21,145 nucleotides of DNA from contig DEYL01000016.1 in NCBI GenBank assembly GCA_002364535.1, forward strand, positions 1 to 21,145. Reading direction: 5' to 3'. Both the position numbers and the translations under genes were made by a program. Below the pieces are notes generated by a model that made no database searches, was not told the origin of the DNA, and saw only the letters and a program-made list of their open reading frames with translations. The stretch comes from Flavobacteriaceae bacterium UBA3159. GTDB taxonomy: Bacteria > Bacteroidota > Bacteroidia > Flavobacteriales > Flavobacteriaceae. Below, in pieces: positions 15,476 through 21,145 of this stretch. Each line of letters opens with the position of its first letter. Position 1 is the first letter of the stretch.

Positions 15476-16210
15476 TCATCGAATCGAAGAAATCATTGAA
15501 GATTTATTTTTTTTGATAAAAATCATACAATGCTGCCATGGAAGATTACTTATGTTTTCTCTAAGTGTAAAACCAGCAGCTTCTATTTCTTTTTGAGCTT
15601 GTTTTTCACTCATTTTGTGTATTTTTTTAATAGGGACTCTAGTATCTTCTCCTCTATATTCAATCAAAAATAATTCTCCATTTGGTTTTAATGCATTTTT
15701 AATAGATCTGATCATTTCCTTTGGAAAATTAAATTCGTGATATACATCAACCATTAATATTTTATCTACTGAGTTCTTTGGTAATTGAATACTTTTTTCA
15801 TTTCCAAGAATCGTTTTTATATTATTTAAATTATTTAACTCTATCTTAATATTTATTGCCTCCAACATTTCACTTTGAATGTCCACAGCGTAAACCATAC
15901 CATTTTTTGCCAACGGGGCCATCCTGAATACGTGATAACCAGAACCAGCTCCAATATCAGCAATTTTATCATTGGATTCAATCTTCATGTTTTGAATCAA
16001 ATTAGAGACATTTTCTTCTTTTTCTCGATTAGATCTCTCTAACCAGCCAATTCCTTGAAACCCCATCACATTTGCAATTTCTCTGCCCATGTACCATTTT
16101 CCAATTCCATTTATATCACCTTTCTTAAATGTATATTCATAGTTATAATTTGTAATTTGGCTAATAGAAAGAACAGGAACTATCAGTAAAAGAAGTATTA
16201 GCTTTTTCAT
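15476..16210 (-). CDS. Exported class I SAM-dependent methyltransferase-like protein
   Basis: 244 residues. Motif I is IADIGAGSGYHVF (D85, G87, G89, G91); the acidic residue after strand 2 is in VYAVDIQSEM (D110); motif post-I/IV is DKILMVDVYHEF; a later strand is GELFLIEYRGEDTR. These features are a full Rossmann methyltransferase core. The N-terminus (MKKLILLLLIVPVLSISQ) is a clear signal peptide, odd for an enzyme that needs SAM. Its ATG overlaps the stop of the SGNH hydrolase gene by 4 nt (ATGA), so the two are translationally coupled. The substrate is unknown; it could also be a membrane-tethered protein facing inward, or a non-enzymatic relative. Confidence 0.88.
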   Translation of the reverse strand: MKKLILLLLIVPVLSISQITNYNYEYTFKKGDINGIGKWYMGREIANVMGFQGIGWLERSNREKEENVSNLIQNMKIESNDKIADIGAGSGYHVFRMAPLAKNGMVYAVDIQSEMLEAINIKIELNNLNNIKTILGNEKSIQLPKNSVDKILMVDVYHEFNFPKEMIRSIKNALKPNGELFLIEYRGEDTRVPIKKIHKMSEKQAQKEIEAAGFTLRENISNLPWQHCMIFIKKNKSSMISSIR

Positions 16211-16950
16211 AGATTGAAATAATCGTTAACGAATTTCTGAATTTTTATTCCAGTATCTCCATAGAGAATATTATAATATATTACCTGTTTTTCTAACTCG
16301 TCTTGATCAAAAAACCGACTAGGAAGTCCGATTGGGCTTACATTACTTAATTGTGTAAAAATTACACAAGCAGCCAGATAGCTGCCTTGAGGAGAAGGGT
16401 GTTTGTTATCATCGCCCAATAATTTAATTTCGGGATATTCTTGACTAAATAATTTAAAGACCTTGCCTATTTCAAGTACCTCATGCCCTATTTTAGATTG
16501 TAATTTTTTATAAAATTTATTAATAGGTAAAGTATCATTTGATTTTTTACTTAAATATGGGTACATCCACGTACTAAAAAAATACCATTTTGAGCGGTTT
16601 TTTAAAGGTAAATTGACGAATTTTTTAATATAATTGATTGTATTAGCAGGATTTACAATTGGGTTAGTACTATGATCTTGTAATATTATATGGTCATAGA
16701 CTTTCTTTGATAATTTTTCTCGTGTTGTTAGGCCACGTTCACCTTTCCAATGTTCTTCAAGATATGAACCACCGAGAGTTGATTGATCCACATCCCAATT
16801 AAAACCATTATGCTCACCCATCTTTTCAACCATACGAGGCATATTCCAATTAAAGGTGAAACTATTTCCAATAAAAAGTATTTTTTCTTTTTTTGTTTGA
16901 CCAAATACAGTCAAGGAAACCATAATCAAAAGAAATATTAGCCTTTTCAT
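16207..16950 (-). CDS. Exported SGNH/GDSL-type hydrolase (DUF4886-like)
   Basis: 247 residues with a signal peptide (about 1-18, ending VFGQ). Block I is ILFIGNSFTFN with nucleophile S30; STLGGSYLEEHW provides the oxyanion Gly; ILQDHSTNP is block III-like; the catalytic pair is in GDDNKHPSPQGS (D181, H184). The GNSFT variant and the lost classic GDSL point to the DUF4886-type SGNH group, whose members are putative esterases on carbohydrates or lipids. Acts in the periplasm or outside. First gene of a two-gene leftward operon with the methyltransferase-like gene. A TAnnTTTG match (TATTTTTG) lies at 16955-16962, very close to the ATG, implying a short leader if used. Confidence 0.87.
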   Translation of the reverse strand: MKRLIFLLIMVSLTVFGQTKKEKILFIGNSFTFNWNMPRMVEKMGEHNGFNWDVDQSTLGGSYLEEHWKGERGLTTREKLSKKVYDHIILQDHSTNPIVNPANTINYIKKFVNLPLKNRSKWYFFSTWMYPYLSKKSNDTLPINKFYKKLQSKIGHEVLEIGKVFKLFSQEYPEIKLLGDDNKHPSPQGSYLAACVIFTQLSNVSPIGLPSRFFDQDELEKQVIYYNILYGDTGIKIQKFVNDYFNL

Positions 16951-17130
16951 GTCTCAAAAATAGAGAAAATAGCACAATTCGTATTGGATTGTTTAACAAT
17001 GAATAACATTAAATATTCGACTTTTCAAATCATAGGGTAAAAACCCTTTTTCGATTGTTATTTAGATATAAGCTTTTAACAAAACAAAAATTTAGAAAAC
17101 ATGAGTGAAAGCCTCAAATGAAAATTTAAA

Positions 17131-17163
17131 TTGGCAAATATTTACAGGCTATGCTTATATTTG
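17131..17163 (+). promoter_or_regulatory. tRNA promoter
   Basis: TTG at 17131, 22-bp spacer, then TATATTTG at 17156-17163, in line with the flavobacterial consensus. The tRNA begins 12 bp downstream. Confidence 0.65.
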
Positions 17164-17174
17164 CTACTCGAAAT

Positions 17175-17251
17175 GGTCCTATAGCTCAGTTGGTTAGAGT
17201 AGCTGACTCATAATCAGTTGGTCCCTGGTTCGAGCCCAGGTGGGACCACCA
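17175..17251 (+). tRNA. tRNA with anticodon CAT (Ile2-type or elongator Met)
   Basis: 77 nt including an encoded CCA. Acceptor stem GGTCCTA pairs with TGGGACC, D-loop AGCTCAGTTGGTTAGAGT, anticodon stem GCTGA/TCAGT around loop CTCATAA (anticodon CAT), and T arm CCTGG-TTCGAGC-CCAGG. It lacks initiator-type features. The GACTCATAATC core and TTGGTC variable region resemble tRNA-Ile2, whose C34 is changed to lysidine and reads AUA, but a Met elongator cannot be excluded without a model-based score. Confidence 0.96.
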
Positions 17252-17260
17252 ACAAAGACA

Positions 17261-17289
17261 GGCCTTCACGAGAGTGAGGGTCTTTTTTT
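17261..17289 (+). terminator. Terminator after the tRNA
   Basis: 9-bp stem GGCCTTCAC/GTGAGGGTC (two G-T pairs) with a GAGA tetraloop, followed by seven T. It starts 9 bp after the CCA end. Confidence 0.8.
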
Positions 17290-17296
17290 ATTTTAG

Positions 17297-17318
17297 AATT
17301 GCACATAAATTGCACATC
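17297..17318. repeat. Tandem 11-bp repeat next to the tRNA
   Basis: Two adjacent copies of AATTGCACAT(A/C). Short repeats just 3' of a tRNA are common at integrase attachment sites, so this may mark an att site, but no matching second site is seen within the window. Confidence 0.5.
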
Positions 17319-17403
17319 AGTTCCCATTTTCAATAAACTAATACACTTAAAAATTCATTTTACGTTAAATAATCTATAGTGTTATAAATATTAAATTTGG
17401 CTT

Positions 17404-17769
17404 ATGAAAAGACTTGGCTTTATCGTATTACTTCTCATTTTGGGCTGTAATAAAGATGAAATTGATGACCGTGAAACCTTTTTAGGAAAGCTAGTAATTA
17501 AGGGAATCTGTATGAATTATGTTATTCAAGTCAATGACGATAATTTCCCCAGTAATATGATTGAAGAGAACTGGACAAATGAGTTTTCTGAAATAGAATA
17601 TCAAAACGTATTTGCTTTAAAGAGTGTCTGTGACTTCCCAGAGAATATTGAAGAGGGCGATACTTTTAATTTTGTGATCGATAATGATAAAGAGAACTTA
17701 TGCTCAGTTTGCTTAGCTTACAGTCCTGTTCCTAGAAAATCTGTAAGCATTACAGTGATAGAAAATTAA
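17404..17769 (+). CDS. Cys-rich lipoprotein of unknown function
   Basis: 121 residues. A lipoprotein signal ends LILGC with lipidated C15. The mature part is acidic and has further Cys residues in KGICMNYVIQV, KSVCDFPE and the CSVC pair near the end, which may form disulfides. It looks like a small beta-rich extracellular domain that recurs in flavobacterial genomes (recollection), but I can name no function. The gene stands alone after the tRNA. TAAATTTG at 17392-17399 resembles a -7 box but lies so close to the ATG that it would give almost no leader. Confidence 0.75.
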   Translation: MKRLGFIVLLLILGCNKDEIDDRETFLGKLVIKGICMNYVIQVNDDNFPSNMIEENWTNEFSEIEYQNVFALKSVCDFPENIEEGDTFNFVIDNDKENLCSVCLAYSPVPRKSVSITVIEN

Positions 17770-17781
17770 CTGTCAATCATA

Positions 17782-17809
17782 AAAAAACCCTCCCGTTAAG
17801 GAGGGTGAA
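17782..17809 (-). repeat. A-tract hairpin repeat, unit 1
   Basis: AAAAAA then CCCTCC/GGAGGG stem with a CGTTAA loop and GTGAA. Identical over 28 bp to 18025-18052. On the minus strand the stem is followed by six T, so it has the form of a leftward terminator, yet both neighbouring genes run rightward. Confidence 0.7.
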
Positions 17810-17846
17810 CTCAATTAAACGTTATTATGAAAAAAAACCCCCACTA

Positions 17847-18026
17847 ATGAAAAAACTATTAAAATTCAATCCCCAATATCCAATTAGTATTGGACTTATT
17901 ATAATGGGGGTTGGTTGTATTTTTTTTGATGTAACCAGTGAAATTGGACTTTTGATTACCTTATTCGGTGGATTCATCATGTTAGGAGGTGCTATTTGCT
18001 TAATTTATATTGCTTCCAGGAAATAA
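17847..18026 (+). CDS. Small two-helix membrane protein, 59 aa
   Basis: From the ATG at 17847 the product is basic at the N-terminus (MKKLLKFNPQ) and has two hydrophobic helices (YPISIGLIIMGVGCIFF; GLLITLFGGFIMLGGAICLIYI) separated by a short acidic turn (DVTSE). The frame is open upstream to a GTG at 17805, but those codons lie in the hairpin repeat, so the ATG is better. Family not recognised. It is enclosed by two copies of the 28-bp hairpin repeat. Confidence 0.6.
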   Translation: MKKLLKFNPQYPISIGLIIMGVGCIFFDVTSEIGLLITLFGGFIMLGGAICLIYIASRK

Positions 18027-18052
18027 AAAACCCTCCCGTTAAGGAGGGTGAA
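18025..18052 (-). repeat. A-tract hairpin repeat, unit 2
   Basis: Exact copy of 17782-17809, starting within the last codon of the 59-aa gene. It too is oriented as a minus-strand terminator. A smaller relative (AACCTC-AAAA-GAGGTT after an A run) lies at about 18093-18112. Confidence 0.7.
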
Positions 18053-18177
18053 AGTCAGATGAATGATCAAACTCAAATTACTTTATTATGAAACAAAAAC
18101 CTCAAAAGAGGTTGATATAAATATGACCATTTTAAACATAAAAACACTTAGTCACTTTCTCATAAATATTTGTTAAA

Positions 18178-18203
18178 CAAAAAACCCCCACTTTCGTGAG
18201 GGT
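18178..18203 (-). terminator. Terminator of csp copy 2
   Basis: On the minus strand CCCTCAC-GAAA-GTGGGGG (one mismatch) is followed by six T, 29 bp after the csp stop. Confidence 0.75.
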
Positions 18204-18231
18204 CAAAGTCAATCTAAAATACAATTGTTAA

Positions 18232-18423
18232 TTATTCTACTCTAACATTTATAGCACTTGGACCTTTTTCTGTCGATTCCAGATCGAAACTAACTTTGTC
18301 ACCATCCGAAATATTGTCAATAATATTGTTAGCGTGAACAAACACGTCTTTGTCTCCAGATTCTGGAGTAATAAATCCAAATCCTTTGGATTGATTAAAA
18401 AATTTAACTGTTCCTAAACTCAT
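18232..18423 (-). CDS. Cold-shock protein (CspA family), copy 2
   Basis: 63-residue cold-shock domain protein with RNP1 KGFGFI (13-18) and RNP2 VFVHA (27-31). It differs from copy 1 (14902-15093) only by E21, D24 and I34, all conservative, although flanking DNA differs. It probably acts as an RNA chaperone in the cytoplasm. Minus-strand TATATTTG at 18443-18450 fits a -7 box, 19 bp before the ATG, and an intrinsic terminator follows the stop, so it is a complete monocistronic unit. Confidence 0.96.
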   Translation of the reverse strand: MSLGTVKFFNQSKGFGFITPESGDKDVFVHANNIIDNISDGDKVSFDLESTEKGPSAINVRVE

Positions 18424-18442
18424 TAGCTTTTTAAATTAGATG

Positions 18443-18450
18443 CAAATATA
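18443..18450 (-). promoter_or_regulatory. -7 box of csp copy 2
   Basis: TATATTTG on the minus strand matches TAnnTTTG. No clear TTG upstream at the usual distance. Confidence 0.45.
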
Positions 18451-18465
18451 GCCTATTTGTTAAAT

Positions 18466-18485
18466 AAAAACCCTCCCGTTACGGA
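18466..18485 (-). repeat. Truncated A-tract hairpin repeat, unit 3
   Basis: AAAAA plus CCCTCCCGTTA-CGGAG matches units 1 and 2 but stops after CGGAG; the rest of the right arm is lost. The break is about 50 bp before the SH3b gene and may mark a recombination junction. Confidence 0.55.
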
Positions 18486-18534
18486 GTAGAGATATTGTAG
18501 ATTTATGTACCTTGAACTATCTATCACCAACTCA

Positions 18535-19623
18535 ATGAAAAAACTACTTCTTATTTTACTGTTTGTTCCGCTTATTTCTTTTGGGCAAATGGATTATTTT
18601 GTTTCCGCAAAAGGAGGATTAAATGTTCGTCAGGCTCCTAACACTAAAGCAAAAAAAGTGTCAACTCTTTCATATGGCACATTTGTTTCGATTAAATCAA
18701 GAACAGCTATTAAATTGACTATAAATGATACTGACAAAAAAATAGGAGTCACTAAGGTTGTTGAAGGGGAATGGGTTGAGATTGTTTCAGAAAATAATAT
18801 CGTTGGATATGTTTTTGACGGATATTTAGAAAAAATTTCAATTTCTTGGAATAAAAAATTAATAAATTCAGAAGTATTTAATGAATTTACTTCTTTCGGG
18901 CAGCTTACTTTTAAACAAGCGTTAAAAGGCAATGTAAAGGCTATTAAAGAATATGTAGAAGCAGAATATGGACATCCATATAATGACGGGTGGACAGGCT
19001 TCAAAAGAACTTATATATATTACTTTAATAAAGAAAATAAAATTTACAAAGGACTTCTTTTTTTTGGAGAAAATAAAGAGGCCTCTATAGTCTATGCTTT
19101 TGATTCTTCAGGAGATATTGATAGTTATTTTTGGAACAAAAAAGAAATGGTTTTAGGAATTTATTCTGAAGATGAAGAAGGAGACATTATCCCTGATGAT
19201 GAAACATTTTTTAATGGGGATTATATCACAAGATACATATACAAACCTTCGGGGGCATTCGAATTCAAATGGCAATCTAAATATGATTATAAAGGAAATA
19301 GGATAGAACTTATTAATTATGGTATGGATGAAAAAGTTGCCGATGACAAGACCATTTATAAATATGATAATCTGGGAAATATGACTGAAAGCAATAAAGA
19401 GATTAATGATATTGAGTATAGAGAGATAGGATTACGAAGACAAGGAAAATCAGAGAAAATTTTTAAAGGGGTAAAAGAAAATATTTTCAAAGAATATGAA
19501 ATTATAAAAGCAAATAAAATTAAATATGAATATGATGATAATAAGAATTGGATTAAGCAGATTAGTTACTTAGATGATAAGCGTTTGAAAGTAATAACAA
19601 GAGAAATAGAGTATTATAATTGA
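18535..19623 (+). CDS. Exported SH3b-domain protein with YD-like C-terminal repeats
   Basis: 362 residues from the ATG at 18535, which directly starts the signal peptide MKKLLLILLFVPLISFGQ; an ATG ten codons upstream would spoil the signal. Residues about 20-90 are a bacterial SH3 domain (KGGLNVRQAPNTKAKKVSTL, YGTFVSIKS, GEWVEIVSENNIVGYVFDGYL). The middle part is unassigned. The C-terminal third has short strand-turn units such as KYDYKGNRIELINYG, YKYDNLGNMTESN and YEYDDNKNWIKQIS, resembling YD/RHS-type repeats. It would be periplasmic or surface exposed; SH3b domains often bind peptidoglycan or proteins. The recombinase-tail copy D begins 10 bp after its stop. Confidence 0.85.
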   Translation: MKKLLLILLFVPLISFGQMDYFVSAKGGLNVRQAPNTKAKKVSTLSYGTFVSIKSRTAIKLTINDTDKKIGVTKVVEGEWVEIVSENNIVGYVFDGYLEKISISWNKKLINSEVFNEFTSFGQLTFKQALKGNVKAIKEYVEAEYGHPYNDGWTGFKRTYIYYFNKENKIYKGLLFFGENKEASIVYAFDSSGDIDSYFWNKKEMVLGIYSEDEEGDIIPDDETFFNGDYITRYIYKPSGAFEFKWQSKYDYKGNRIELINYGMDEKVADDKTIYKYDNLGNMTESNKEINDIEYREIGLRRQGKSEKIFKGVKENIFKEYEIIKANKIKYEYDDNKNWIKQISYLDDKRLKVITREIEYYN

Positions 19624-19633
19624 AGAAATCATC

Positions 19634-19665
19634 GGCATATCCTCCTCAGTTAGCTTTGGTGCTTT
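19634..19665 (-). pseudogene. Recombinase 3'-end fragment, copy D
   Basis: The minus strand encodes A-P-K-L-T-E-E-D-M-P, equal to the tail in copies A and B (E-V-P-E-L-T-E-x-D-M-P). It starts 10 bp after the SH3b gene. Distance from its first base to the next ATG (19729) is 95 bp, the same as in copy A. Confidence 0.65.
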
Positions 19666-19694
19666 ATTTACTTTTATATTAAAAGTATATTGTT

Positions 19695-19702
19695 TATGTT
19701 TG
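19695..19702 (+). promoter_or_regulatory. -7 box of the 19729 gene
   Basis: TATGTTTG matches TAnnTTTG, 26 bp before the ATG. The region aligns with the promoters at 13356-13386 and 20241-20272, but the upstream TTG is changed to TTT. Confidence 0.5.
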
Positions 19703-19728
19703 ACATTATTAACTATAAATTATTTAAA

Positions 19729-20199
19729 ATGAAAAAACTGTTACTCACATTATTATTTACTTTTTCAATTAGTGTAAATGCTCAATGGAAAGGAACAACC
19801 AGCAATGATGACCAGAGGACAATGATGATACAACGTCATATGGAATTATATCCCAAAAATGACCAATCTCAACTGAAAAATATCTTTAATCAGGCAGCAA
19901 CTATCAATGTAAATGGAACAAATGTATCACCAGAGGAACTTGCTGATTTTGAAAGAATGCATCACAAAATATTTAAAGACATAAAATTTCAGGTTGGAGC
20001 AAACATTACTTCAAAATATGAAAATGGACAAATCTGGACTCACGTTTGGGCCTGGTGGTCAGCTGAAGGGAAAAAATCTAAAGAATCAGCTACTATTCCT
20101 ATTCACCTCGCTTTTACTTGGGATGGAGTGAAATCAAATAATGCGTATTTTTTCTTTGACCCAACATTTATAAATAGTGAAATCGCTCTAAACGAATAA
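19729..20199 (+). CDS. Exported NTF2-like protein
   Basis: 156 residues from the ATG at 19729, which starts the signal peptide MKKLLLTLLFTFSISVNAQ; the 13 codons before it belong to the conserved leader and are not coding. The mature part has FERMHHKIFKDIKFQVGANI, then strands GQIWTHVWAWWSAEG, then TIPIHLAFTWDGVKSNNAYFF and FDPTFINSEI. This helix-strand order and the W-rich central strand fit NTF2-like folds, as seen in similar flavobacterial proteins. No catalytic residues can be named. It shares leader DNA with the genes at 13413 and 20299, so the three have homologous expression signals. Confidence 0.75.
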   Translation: MKKLLLTLLFTFSISVNAQWKGTTSNDDQRTMMIQRHMELYPKNDQSQLKNIFNQAATINVNGTNVSPEELADFERMHHKIFKDIKFQVGANITSKYENGQIWTHVWAWWSAEGKKSKESATIPIHLAFTWDGVKSNNAYFFFDPTFINSEIALNE

Positions 20200-20240
20200 T
20201 TTTAATACACTTATAAATAAGCTCAGTCAATTATATTTAC

Positions 20241-20272
20241 TTGTTTACTAAAATTTAATTTTTATAATTTTG
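20241..20272 (+). promoter_or_regulatory. Promoter of the 20299 gene
   Basis: TTG at 20241, 21-bp spacer, TAATTTTG at 20265-20272: a full flavobacterial promoter match, 26 bp before the ATG. The leader TTATTAATTATAAATTATTT is almost identical to that of the 19729 gene. Confidence 0.6.
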
Positions 20273-20298
20273 GTCTTATTAATTATAAATTATTTAAA

Positions 20299-21090
20299 AT
20301 GAAAAAACTTTTATTCGGAATACTTACAATTGCCTTTATAAACATTTCCTTTTCCCAAGATACTGACCGTCATTATTTCAGGATGCATTATATTGATGTC
20401 ACTGGTAATGTAGGGGAATTCATAAAAGCTAATAGAGAATACTTTAAACCTCTGGCAATAGATGCAGTTAAAGAAAATACATGGGCAGGATGGACAATGT
20501 TAAGGTCTGTGACTGAATCTTCAAAATTTATTTTTGTACATCACTTCAGTAACAGTGAACAAGTAGCTAATACCCACAACAACTTTGGATTAATTTTCAA
20601 TAATAAAAGAGCGGAAGAATTAGACTTGACAGCTCCTGATTGGAGTAAATTTAGCATGTCATCTGACAAGTCATACGAAATATGGGAAAGGAACGGACAG
20701 GTAGGCGATGGTAAAAACACTAACTTTTTTATTATCAATCATTTTAAATTTAACAACAAAAAGAAGTTTATTGAGAATAACAGGTTATGGGGTAGTCTTG
20801 TTGTAAAACCTCAACTTGAAAAAACAAAAGGATTATCATGGGGTTGTGCAACCATTTTGAGTTCTTCAAGTGGGGAGGATGGGAAAATGAAATCTTTTAA
20901 TGGTATGTCTTGGGATGGATACAACTCTTTAAATGAGATACTGAATAATTTTTCGTATAATGAAGATAATTCATGGGATAACAAGTATTTTAAAACATTC
21001 ATGAAAGAAATTAAAGATAAAGATTTGACGAAATTTGCAAATGCTAAGCAATCGGAAATATATGAACTAATTGATTCATCCTTTAATTAG
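20299..21090 (+). CDS. Exported protein of unknown function, 263 aa
   Basis: Signal peptide MKKLLFGILTIAFINISFSQ, then about 243 residues without a domain I can name. The mature protein seems to contain two related halves: HYFRMHYIDVTGNVGEFIKA...WAGWTMLRSV in the first and NFFIINHFKFNNKKKFIENN...LSWGCATIL in the second. This pattern resembles a duplicated alpha/beta 'dimeric ferredoxin-like' (ABM-type) fold, but that is only a guess from the strand-helix order. Periplasmic or secreted. It has its own promoter, homologous to that of the preceding gene, and its own terminator. Confidence 0.75.
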   Translation: MKKLLFGILTIAFINISFSQDTDRHYFRMHYIDVTGNVGEFIKANREYFKPLAIDAVKENTWAGWTMLRSVTESSKFIFVHHFSNSEQVANTHNNFGLIFNNKRAEELDLTAPDWSKFSMSSDKSYEIWERNGQVGDGKNTNFFIINHFKFNNKKKFIENNRLWGSLVVKPQLEKTKGLSWGCATILSSSSGEDGKMKSFNGMSWDGYNSLNEILNNFSYNEDNSWDNKYFKTFMKEIKDKDLTKFANAKQSEIYELIDSSFN

Positions 21091-21112
21091 TCCACTTAGG
21101 TTTTAATATATT

Positions 21113-21136
21113 ACCCTCCCAAGTGGAGGGTTTTTT
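21113..21136 (+). terminator. Terminator after the 20299 gene
   Basis: 7-bp stem ACCCTCC/GGAGGGT with a 5-nt loop and six T. Closely similar to the terminator at 15131-15155. Confidence 0.85.
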
Positions 21137-21145
21137 ATTTCAACT

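Noticed and set aside
17805..17846. GTG start for the small two-helix membrane protein
   Set aside because: The extra codons fall in the hairpin repeat and a truncated hairpin; the ATG at 17847 gives a normal basic start.
17782..18485. Repeated hairpins considered as a CRISPR array
   Set aside because: Spacing is irregular, units are hairpins with A tracts, and one 'spacer' holds a gene; no cas genes.
13318..19665. Classical integron interpretation of the cassette array
   Set aside because: No IntI gene, no attC-like folded sites with paired core motifs; the repeated block is instead the coding 3' end of a tyrosine recombinase.

Overview
The window looks like a chromosomal segment of a marine-type member of the Bacteroidota, class Flavobacteriia. 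The reasons are the gene families (formylglycine sulfatase, TonB-type barrel with a carboxypeptidase-like N-terminal domain, DUF6691, DUF2237, DUF6150-like repeats), the near-universal MKKLLL-type export signals, the lack of Shine-Dalgarno sequences, and repeated promoters of the flavobacterial type (TTG, 17-23 bp, TAnnTTTG). No taxonomic marker gene is present, so the genus is open.

Left part (about 1-12.6 kb) looks like ordinary chromosome with higher G+C by eye. It holds an AraC-type regulator convergent with a sulfatase, then a leftward sulfur-metabolism block: Crp/Fnr regulator, SulP anion transporter, metallo-beta-lactamase/double-rhodanese persulfide dioxygenase-like protein, a decayed YeeE/YedE half-transporter, its intact DUF6691 partner, and the sulfatase. 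A 14-bp palindrome sits at a class II activator distance from a probable sulP promoter. Divergent from crp is an outer-membrane beta-barrel gene, followed by a small membrane protein, an exported CxxC carboxymuconolactone decarboxylase-like protein and a terminator. A leftward DoxX / DUF2237 / DoxX-like trio follows.

Right part (about 12.6-21.1 kb) is A+T richer by eye and looks accessory. It is a string of small, mostly exported or membrane genes: DUF6150-like repeat protein, two NTF2-like proteins, DoxX-like protein, two nearly identical cold-shock proteins, an overlapping SGNH hydrolase / exported methyltransferase pair, a tRNA with anticodon CAT, a Cys-rich lipoprotein, an SH3b/YD-repeat protein and an unrecognised exported protein.

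The main discovery is in this right part. Four degenerate fragments of the 3' end of one tyrosine-recombinase gene lie at 13318-13350, 13948-14008, 15156-15311 and 19634-19665. All are in the same (minus) orientation and each lies just after a rightward gene or terminator. Two of them run into a homologous promoter/leader block with exactly the same 95-bp distance to the next ATG, and a third copy of the promoter/leader precedes the last gene. This looks like a cassette array built by repeated integration at, or capture next to, an integrase 3' end. No intact integrase is in the window. The tRNA, tandem 11-mers beside it, and a cluster of truncated hairpin repeats at 17.8-18.5 kb add to the picture of a recombination-prone region.
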